From a virus: DNA of 22,906 bases. A program made the position numbers and the translations under genes. The stretch covers positions 1 through 22,906 of the IMG/VR virus record IMGVR_UViG_3300048037_000092, one strand, 5' to 3'. This document shows positions 17,501 through 22,906 of the stretch, piece after piece (within the stretch, counting starts at the first letter, position 1; the number at the start of each line of letters is the position of its first letter). The notes under the pieces were generated by a model. That model saw only the letters and a list, made by a program, of their open reading frames with translations, searched no databases and had not been told where the DNA came from.

Positions 17501-20500
17501 CCAGTATATTCTAGTTTAACAAGATATTTTGATGATACTGTTATCACAGCAACTGCAGGAACTCCTGCTTGTGCTAACGTAGCATCTGCTATTGATACAC
17601 TATCGTTTTTATGGGTAGATGTTATTGCTAACAATGCCAATGGAACATATCTAGACGCTGCATATTTAATATCAAGAAATAAAACTCTTATTGCTGATCA
17701 AGCATTAATTGATACCGAAGCTGCTTATCCTTTCTTACAATTAAATGATGTAAGTGAAAGAAAATGTCGTAGAGATGTAAGAAAAGTATTAGATGGTTTA
17801 ATTAGAGATTTAGTATTAGGTGGTAATGATGGTATTTTAACTGCTGCTGAGGAATACTTTACTGGTAATGCACTAACTGGTATTCAAGAGGCACAACGTC
17901 CTGCAACAATATATGCATTTGGAAGAGCAAAAACATATGCTATAGCAGCAATGCGTAACTGGAATGATGGTAATACTATAGAAGTTACACCAACTAATTC
18001 CACATATAATTCTACATCAGGTGAATTGACTGTTTCATTCCCAGATCCCACAATTCCTGTTGCCATAGGAGATAGAATTGCGTTTAAGGAAGATGCACTT
18101 AATTTTTCATGTACATACAATGGTACAACAGCAAATCATCCTGGTCCCAATCAAACAGATCCATCATACGGAAAAAGTTTTAATGTATCGAATAGAGTAA
18201 GTAACGGATCTACAACAACAATCACATGTAATGTTGGTGGTGCTGGAGCTGCTGCTGGTATAGCACACACATTTGTAAGTGCTATAACTGATGGCACAAT
18301 CATTATTTACAATCCTACGTCACTATCATCAGATATTCCTAAATTTGAAGATTGGAATATTCTTCTTGATGTAAGTGCTGGTGCTGCATCAACAATTTTA
18401 TCACCAACAAATGCTACTTACGATGGTGGAACAGGTTTACTAGAGTTGACAGTTGGTTCTGGTCATGGTGTAACTACATCAAATACAGTTCGTATTACAG
18501 AAAATTCTATAACAATGACTTGTGGAATGGACAGCAATGCAACTGAGCATAGTTATCCACAAATAGGTCAACCAGCATATGGAAATAATAGAAATGTTAC
18601 TGCTGTATCCACAAACACTATTACTGTTGATGTTGGACAAGCTGGTGCAAACTTAACATTTACTCCAACAGATGTTTCTTATGATCCTGCTAGTGGATTT
18701 TTACAATTAACTATTGGATCTCATGATTTAAGCATAGATGAAGGAATTGTCATCGCTGACGATTCATTAACATTTACATGTGCGATGGATGGCAACCAAA
18801 GTCAGAAGACTTATCCCCGTGCTGCCATTGATTATATTTCTGGAAGATCTACTCCAATTGTAGCAACAACATCTGAAACTATAACTGTTAATGTTGGTCT
18901 TGCTGGTGCTAACAGAACATTCACACCTACAAATGCTGTATACACTCCTACCACTGGTGACATGGTACTAACCTTAGGTCAACATGGTTTAGGAGTTGGG
19001 CGTGGTATTGTAATTGCAAATGGTTCTTTAGTATTCACATGTCTACAAGATAATAATCAAACCAATCACGCATATCCTAGGGTTGGAGATCCTGCATCTG
19101 GAACTTCTAGAACAATTACTGCTGTAAGTGAGTCACAGCATACAGTTTCATCTGCAACATATACACCTAGTACTGGTGTGATGGTAATTACCAGTAATAG
19201 TCATGGATTTAGTAATGGTGATTATGTTAAGTTTGATGATAACTCATTGACATTTTCATGTTCTTTAGATGGCAATGCAACAAACCATACTTACCCACGT
19301 GCTACAGATCGTGCTAGTGGTAGATGGATACAAATTTCTAACAAAACTGATAATACATTTGAAGTTAATGTTGGTATTACTGCATTTGGAGGGACACACG
19401 TTTTTGAAGGTGCGACATCAAATGGTTTAAAGAGACAGACAGGAACATTGACAGTCAATGTTGGAACATCATCTAACATAACTGCACATACATTTGTAGG
19501 TGCTACAACAGATGCAATATCACATTCTCCAAGTACAACTCACACATTTGTAAGTGCATCTACTGGTGCTGTTATTCATCAACCATCTGCTGCTCATACA
19601 TTCAAGAGAATGACTAGCAATTCTGTATCTGTGTATGCTGCAGGAGCTGCTCCATTATGTGCTAACGTTGCCACATCTATCAACACAATCATGGGATTGT
19701 TAGAGGATGTTTTAGATGGTACTATTGCACCAGGTGCTACAGCAAGAACATATGGAACTTTATTTGATCCTGCATTACTTTACACATATCCAGATAATTT
19801 CTTATACGATTCTACTAATAATAGAGTCGCAATTCGTGGTGACTATGATGATTATCCAATCATTGAAGCATCTCCATATACACAGAACGCATCTGTTATC
19901 TCCTTCTTAGGAGGTGGTGGTGCACTGGTTGATGGATCTAAAGTTAAACAACCCAACTGCCCATTTCCTGGTCTTGAAATAGACGGATCTGCATCATTCC
20001 CTAATCAGGGTAAGTCAATGGTTGCATCGGCATTTACGATTGTATCCTTTGGTGGTATTGGATATAAGGTTATCAATGATGGTTATACACAGTTAGTTTC
20101 TGTGTTTGTTATCTTCTGTCAAGATGGTGTGCTTGCTGAGTCAGGTGGTTATTGTTCTATAACAAACTCTGCTACTAACTTCGGTACATACGCATTGAGA
20201 GGAATTGGATATAGAGCAGAATGCTATTCATTTGACCAAGGAACAATTAGTAATGTTTCTTCTACTCCTACAGGTAGAACAATTCTTACTGTTACAGGAT
20301 TAGGTAGAGAACCATTAGAGCATTATGTTGGTAAAATTGATGGATATAAAAATACAAACGCAAACATAGAATACTTCATTGATGTTGTTGCTGGCGTTAC
20401 TGTAGGTCCTCCATTCTCTGCACAGTTAACATTTGATGATGGTACTGGTGGTGCGATGGATCTTACTGATACTACTACTAACGCAGTAGTTGCTACAGGT

Positions 20501-22906
20501 GTTCTTCTTGGTAAATCAATCAAGTTACATAGACCATCTATTGTTAACTCCTCATCACACACTTGGGAATTTGCTGGATCAGGTACTAACTACCTAGCAC
20601 TACCTGAGAACGGTGGTACTAAAACAGAAGCATTTGAACAGGTTTCTGAACAATATGGTCGTGTATACGTTTCTGGTACTGACGAACTTGGTGACTTTAA
20701 GGTTGGTACATTCGCTAGAATTGAAAACAGAACTGGTAACATTACCTTTACTGGTACGGTTACGATCTCTGAAGTTGAATTCTTGAAGTTGAAAGGTGGT
20801 GACGTTGTTGTTACTGGTTTTGACGCATCTAACACACTAGGTGGTGCTGGTGCTACTGACTCTAAACTACCTACTCAGAAAGCAGTTAGAGATTACATCA
20901 CTAACAACTTAGGTCCTTACATAAACAAACCATATTCTACTAACGCTGTTCCTAGAGCACTAGTTGAATTAACAGACTCTGGTAAGATTTCTATTGACCA
21001 GATTCCTGCATTAAGACCATTCAGTGTATTTACTGTTCCCGATCAAGCAGCAAGAACTTCTCTAGAAGGTGCACTTGCTGGTGACATCGCAATCCAACAG
21101 GATACATCACAGTCATTTATTTTAAATAATGATCTTGAGAGTTTATTCTTATCCTTCCAACCAGATGCTGCATTAGCATTTACAATTGGAGATATTTTTG
21201 AAGGTAGTTTAACAACAGGTCGTATACAGTCAACAGAATACAGAAAAGGTGTTGTTTATCAAATCAATGTTACCAACGGTGGTTCTGGTTATACTGTTCC
21301 TCCAACAATATCTTTCTCAGGTGGTAACCCAGAAGCGGGTGCAGTGGCAGCAGCAGCGACTTGTACGATTGCAAATGGAACAGTTGTTACTGTAACCATA
21401 ATTGCATTTAATGGATTCTTAGGTGGTAAAGGATATACTACTGGTCCAACAGTTACGTTCCAAGCTCCTCCAGGTGCTGGTACACAAGCACAGGGTAATG
21501 CTCTAATTGAAAGTAGACTCTATGGTAATATCGTTAACAATATTAAGATAGAAGATACAGATACTATTCAAGATAGTACAACACCAAGTGCAAATACAGT
21601 AAACATTACTAGAACTGTTAATACATCTTCATTCAATGTTAATAACTGGGTATCTCTATCATCTAACCAAATTGCTGCATCTGATATCACAACAGGTGTT
21701 ATTGAAACGGATAGATTAGCATCAGGTGGTGCTGCAAACTCATTCACATTCTTAAGAGGTGACCAGAACTTTGCATTAGCAGTTCAGTCAGTTAAGGGTG
21801 CTGAGACAAGATACTTTGCTAAGTTAAATGCACAATGTAACTCTGGTTCTAGCCAGATGCAATTTACTACAAACTCTAATGTTCTTATTGGACATGAAGT
21901 TAAACAAGGAATTGCTGGAATTCAATCAAATACAAATATTACTGGCGTTGTTACTGCTGCTGGTTTAACAACTATATCTATTAATAACCCAGTAACTCAG
22001 ACAATTCCTTTAGGAACAATTATCGAGTTTGAGCGTGGTGGATCACCAATGACATTTGAATCTACCTTTACACAAGGTGGATTTGTTGATGACGTTATTA
22101 TTGCAAATGCTGGTACAGGATTTACTAATGGTCAATACTTTGATCTCACTCTAAGTGGCGGAACTGGTACGGGTCTAAAAGCAAACATTGTAGTTACTAA
22201 TAACGCAGTTACAGATGTTACTGTTACTGATGGTGGTGTTGGATATAACGCAGACTTCTCAATTACAGTTGCACCAACTGCAATAGGTGGTGGATCTACT
22301 CTAGTATTGAATGCTAAAGTAAGTACAGTTAATAGACAGTATGCAAACGTTTCTCTTGACATTAACAGAGTTTCTGATTTAACAATCTCTGCCGATCTAT
22401 ATGGTACAATTGGTGTTTCTAGATATAAGAAATCTCAATTTAATATTGGTCTAGCAGGAAATGGTTCTGTTGAACTTAAAACAGGACCTGACAGTGGACT
22501 TGACGCTGACTTATTAGATGGTCAGCAAGGACAATACTATACCAGTGCAACTCACTTGTTCTCAGGAACAGTTCCAGAAGACAGATTATCGGGAATATAT
22601 CCTATTGACATTAGTGGAAATTCTGCTAATACAATTAGAGTACAAACTGGTACTAACAACCCAACCTCAAATCCAGATCCAAATAGTTTTGTTGATGGTG
22701 TTATTGCTAACACAGTATTCAATAGTTCTAATGGATTAGGAACTGCATATCCTTCAGTAAACGTAGGTATTGGAACTGGAACATCTACCAAGCATTTAGT
22801 TTTAAGTATAAGAAATGGTGCATCTGGTTTTGACGCATCATTCGGTGGTGTAAGACAACTTGCATTTGCTAACGATGATAACATGTATCTTCGTGGTTCT
22901 GGTAAC
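14525..22906 (+). CDS. Giant modular tail fibre/structural protein (3' end outside window)
   Basis: The frame is open for 2794 codons and runs off the right edge, so the protein is even larger. Modules in order: an N-terminus MAIHINSDKEKFRAGSPQ; GxGY repeats (residues about 60-140); a carbohydrate-binding-like stretch (196-247); a pectin-lyase-like start RIYVSQQIGSDLNDGRSAV with GGDYVEDNPISLPPDASVVG (about 296-420); two helical C..DV...RDL modules (915-979 and 1081-1146); five Cys-containing beta repeats (about 1156-1653); three 18-residue HTF repeats; then DSKLPTQKAVRDYI and PFSVFTVPDQAARTSL segments. More GxGY modules follow, and the visible end has the fibre motif GLDADLLDGQQGQYY...SGTVPEDRLSG. 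These modules recall long fibre-type proteins of cyanomyoviruses. A role in host-surface contact is inferred. Preceded by its own candidate late promoter and a distant GGGAG. Confidence 0.8.
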   Translation, partial: MAIHINSDKEKFRAGSPQLIGDNELTVRGGTGASEKEILRTQLDSSTGLPRVGINRTGQRVNEVKILSGGSGYVSAPTVTIAAPAGGGGVQAQGSAFIFNGQVVSVAINEPGTGYSQAPLVTLSGGGGAGASVESVLDTVDYELDINGAIRTSTSIISDTARILNLDIDNFVTPNAAFRAPSLKTFANNSGTLWSSNIILQENAYRYFGQNVYQALNSGQTGSSAPVHTDGIAVNGEVQFKHIGFRVVDSNAYGYSTTPNSGEFPRSITPLLGDRSDKIATTEYVLNLATNDVGGRIYVSQQIGSDLNDGRSAVNPVRSIKKAAQLAWSTPGVKETLIVSGGDYVEDNPISLPPDASVVGDNLRLVIVRPANPQKHIFKFGDKNYVIGVTYRDKIDSNGDPVATWDFAMVFDDKQRVLVDADANGDAGTTWPIGHQVFGPDQFRVGFQNNTGLSTLVSSLQVVGVNTGARATIINVNFTTTTGASAYIDGTIDIKLDSGSFVEGEQFNYVTSVQTGAQQSLTSTGTTAANKITYSTDPSSVIPPSTYVYLSDVGNATFTPSAGYYQVSLIAPNDANNPTLWEVTFVPLLGATGWTTVAAATIETFLGNAQVETLNSSSLKSIRAEGEVVSVDDDYTTSLPISRIDFSLQGDASITQGGFQNSQFGNAEDLGGIVFYTNALVGRNNTHDFKEGQEILIEGLSTGSPDLSMLNGRQRIYKVLEDADGRCRRFVIPKKLPAITSANYDPGQFAIVKSATKSITLSLLNSPNTFPLSSPVERRYQDACVFIRNNREFIAEEVLGRINTQFGRFYYSVYDIGSGGGNDFKIFVGLASQIHTYVSGGTVTFNGNTVAVTDFVYDNTVTGNATVTVASPIAGLAEDSTIKLEGLLLSCDAGQKTYPAFSAYSAPGDDGDSQCKQDVIHFLNALVRDLEFGTNFNIIDGAKKYIVGEKITYIDDEIIENVRAIEYARQLAILAMRNWRTENGTPSDPIYTPVYSSLTRYFDDTVITATAGTPACANVASAIDTLSFLWVDVIANNANGTYLDAAYLISRNKTLIADQALIDTEAAYPFLQLNDVSERKCRRDVRKVLDGLIRDLVLGGNDGILTAAEEYFTGNALTGIQEAQRPATIYAFGRAKTYAIAAMRNWNDGNTIEVTPTNSTYNSTSGELTVSFPDPTIPVAIGDRIAFKEDALNFSCTYNGTTANHPGPNQTDPSYGKSFNVSNRVSNGSTTTITCNVGGAGAAAGIAHTFVSAITDGTIIIYNPTSLSSDIPKFEDWNILLDVSAGAASTILSPTNATYDGGTGLLELTVGSGHGVTTSNTVRITENSITMTCGMDSNATEHSYPQIGQPAYGNNRNVTAVSTNTITVDVGQAGANLTFTPTDVSYDPASGFLQLTIGSHDLSIDEGIVIADDSLTFTCAMDGNQSQKTYPRAAIDYISGRSTPIVATTSETITVNVGLAGANRTFTPTNAVYTPTTGDMVLTLGQHGLGVGRGIVIANGSLVFTCLQDNNQTNHAYPRVGDPASGTSRTITAVSESQHTVSSATYTPSTGVMVITSNSHGFSNGDYVKFDDNSLTFSCSLDGNATNHTYPRATDRASGRWIQISNKTDNTFEVNVGITAFGGTHVFEGATSNGLKRQTGTLTVNVGTSSNITAHTFVGATTDAISHSPSTTHTFVSASTGAVIHQPSAAHTFKRMTSNSVSVYAAGAAPLCANVATSINTIMGLLEDVLDGTIAPGATARTYGTLFDPALLYTYPDNFLYDSTNNRVAIRGDYDDYPIIEASPYTQNASVISFLGGGGALVDGSKVKQPNCPFPGLEIDGSASFPNQGKSMVASAFTIVSFGGIGYKVINDGYTQLVSVFVIFCQDGVLAESGGYCSITNSATNFGTYALRGIGYRAECYSFDQGTISNVSSTPTGRTILTVTGLGREPLEHYVGKIDGYKNTNANIEYFIDVVAGVTVGPPFSAQLTFDDGTGGAMDLTDTTTNAVVATGVLLGKSIKLHRPSIVNSSSHTWEFAGSGTNYLALPENGGTKTEAFEQVSEQYGRVYVSGTDELGDFKVGTFARIENRTGNITFTGTVTISEVEFLKLKGGDVVVTGFDASNTLGGAGATDSKLPTQKAVRDYITNNLGPYINKPYSTNAVPRALVELTDSGKISIDQIPALRPFSVFTVPDQAARTSLEGALAGDIAIQQDTSQSFILNNDLESLFLSFQPDAALAFTIGDIFEGSLTTGRIQSTEYRKGVVYQINVTNGGSGYTVPPTISFSGGNPEAGAVAAAATCTIANGTVVTVTIIAFNGFLGGKGYTTGPTVTFQAPPGAGTQAQGNALIESRLYGNIVNNIKIEDTDTIQDSTTPSANTVNITRTVNTSSFNVNNWVSLSSNQIAASDITTGVIETDRLASGGAANSFTFLRGDQNFALAVQSVKGAETRYFAKLNAQCNSGSSQMQFTTNSNVLIGHEVKQGIAGIQSNTNITGVVTAAGLTTISINNPVTQTIPLGTIIEFERGGSPMTFESTFTQGGFVDDVIIANAGTGFTNGQYFDLTLSGGTGTGLKANIVVTNNAVTDVTVTDGGVGYNADFSITVAPTAIGGGSTLVLNAKVSTVNRQYANVSLDINRVSDLTISADLYGTIGVSRYKKSQFNIGLAGNGSVELKTGPDSGLDADLLDGQQGQYYTSATHLFSGTVPEDRLSGIYPIDISGNSANTIRVQTGTNNPTSNPDPNSFVDGVIANTVFNSSNGLGTAYPSVNVGIGTGTSTKHLVLSIRNGASGFDASFGGVRQLAFANDDNMYLRGSGN
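15110..15265 (+). other. Carbohydrate-binding-like module in the giant protein
   Basis: Residues about 196-247 read SNIILQENAYRYFGQNVYQA, then LNSGQTGSSAPVHTDGIAVN and GEVQFKHIG. The pattern matches the stretch at 12737-12913 (NlYeV...GTTg..PtHtsG..vNGt...y) in a different gene. Sugar binding is inferred from layout only. Confidence 0.45.
17267..17962 (+). repeat. Duplicated alpha-helical C..DV...RDL...AMRNW module
   Basis: Copy 1 (17267-17461) reads CKQDVIHFLNALVRDLEFGT, ends YARQLAILAMRNW. Copy 2 (17765-17962) reads CRRDVRKVLDGLIRDLVLGG, ends FGRAKTYAIAAMRNW. Both span 65-66 residues with Cys, Asp-Val, Arg-Asp-Leu, Gly and a terminal Met-Arg-Asn-Trp aligned. A linked CANVASAID element at 17570 recurs as CANVATSIN at 19658. 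Such helical modules stand out in an otherwise beta-rich protein. Confidence 0.75.
17990..19483 (+). repeat. Five tandem Cys-containing beta repeats
   Basis: Repeats start at about 17990, 18401, 18662, 18923 and 19142. The two best (18401-18661 and 18662-18922) are both exactly 261 bases (87 residues). The shared frame is 'aTY.P.tG.l.LT.g.HGl...d.v.i...SLtFtC..DgN...h.YPR..d..sgr...V.a...tiTVNVG'. The cysteine codons are at 18110, 18521, 18779, 19040 and 19259. The fourth repeat lacks the TVNVG end. The first is the most diverged and carries an extra AHTFVSA stretch. Confidence 0.8.
19484..19627 (+). repeat. 54-base tandem repeat (18 residues, HTF motif)
   Basis: Units begin at 19484 (AHTFVGATTDAISHSPST), 19538 (THTFVSASTGAVIHQPSA) and 19592 (AHTFKRMTSNSV, partial). 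The period is exactly 54 bases, so the frame is kept. A solitary related element, AHTFVSAITDGTI, lies at about 18266 in the first long repeat. Confidence 0.75.
21266..21503 (+). repeat. GxGY module pair in the giant protein
   Basis: INVTNGGSGYTVPPTISFSG, with an Ala-rich turn and GTVVTVTII, is followed by GGKGYTTGPTVTFQAPPGAG. This matches the N-terminal pair at about 14725-14920 (SGGSGYVSAPTVTI and EPGTGYSQAPLVTL) in the same protein. A third, looser pair (GTGFTNGQYFDLTL and GGVGYNADFSITV) is at about 22106-22275. Confidence 0.65.
22490..22601 (+). other. Phage tail-fibre LDADLLDG motif
   Basis: GPDSGLDADLLDGQQGQYY then SGTVPEDRLSG. The 'LDADLLDG..g.yY......SGT.p..RL.G' pattern is widespread near the distal parts of phage tail fibres. 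It supports a fibre identity and suggests the C-terminal tip lies beyond the right edge. Confidence 0.65.

Noticed and set aside
17990-19627. CRISPR-like or direct DNA repeat array
   Set aside because: The repeats are in-frame protein repeats with diverged DNA, without constant repeats and unique spacers.
19716-19910. Forward 64-residue frame within the giant gene
   Set aside because: It is out of frame with the intact long frame, and its His/Leu/Ile-rich composition is typical of a shadow.
22518-22884. Short frames on both strands near the right edge
   Set aside because: The intact fibre frame with a recognisable LDADLLDG motif covers this stretch.

Overview
This window looks like part of the late structural (tail and baseplate) gene cluster of a marine T4-like myovirus, most likely a cyanophage or a related phage of AT-rich oceanic bacteria. 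The evidence is as follows. The first, truncated gene ends like a T4 gp8 baseplate wedge protein. The second encodes a 2700-residue protein of the DUF4815 type, which I know from cyanomyoviruses. A small coiled-coil protein and several giant Gly/Ser/Thr/Asn-rich beta proteins follow. All genes lie on the + strand and are tightly packed, and codon third positions are strongly A/T-biased. I see no tRNA, CRISPR, insertion sequence, integrase or host metabolic gene. The assignment rests on recalled family features; no search was run.

Layout: 1-731, C-terminal part of the gp8-like wedge protein. 732-792, a 61-base gap with a late-promoter-like CTAAATA, a palindrome and a GGAG ribosome binding site. 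793-8895, DUF4815 structural protein. 8905-9111, 68-residue coiled-coil protein. 9098-13969 (14-base overlap), 1623-residue fibre-like protein. 13972-14472, 166-residue protein. 14473-14524, a second short gap with another CTAAATA and a GGGAG. 14525 to the right edge, a giant structural protein of at least 2794 residues that is still open at the edge. That last reading frame fills more than a third of the window.

The two gaps carrying CTAAATA suggest two late transcription units: DUF4815 protein / small coiled coil / fibre-like protein / 166-residue protein, and then the giant protein. Together the products probably build the outer baseplate and host-contact fibres on a gp8-containing wedge, in place of the T4 gp9-gp12 set.

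The most notable content is the modular mosaic inside these proteins. There is a cupredoxin-like domain with an apparently complete type-1 copper ligand set. A second, ligand-less cupredoxin-like copy appears to be split by an inserted beta module. A tandem beta-repeat array has an invariant Cys and mostly conserved His-Tyr-Pro positions. There is an exact 54-base-period repeat, a duplicated Cys-Asp-Val helical module, and a GxGY module in three different genes.
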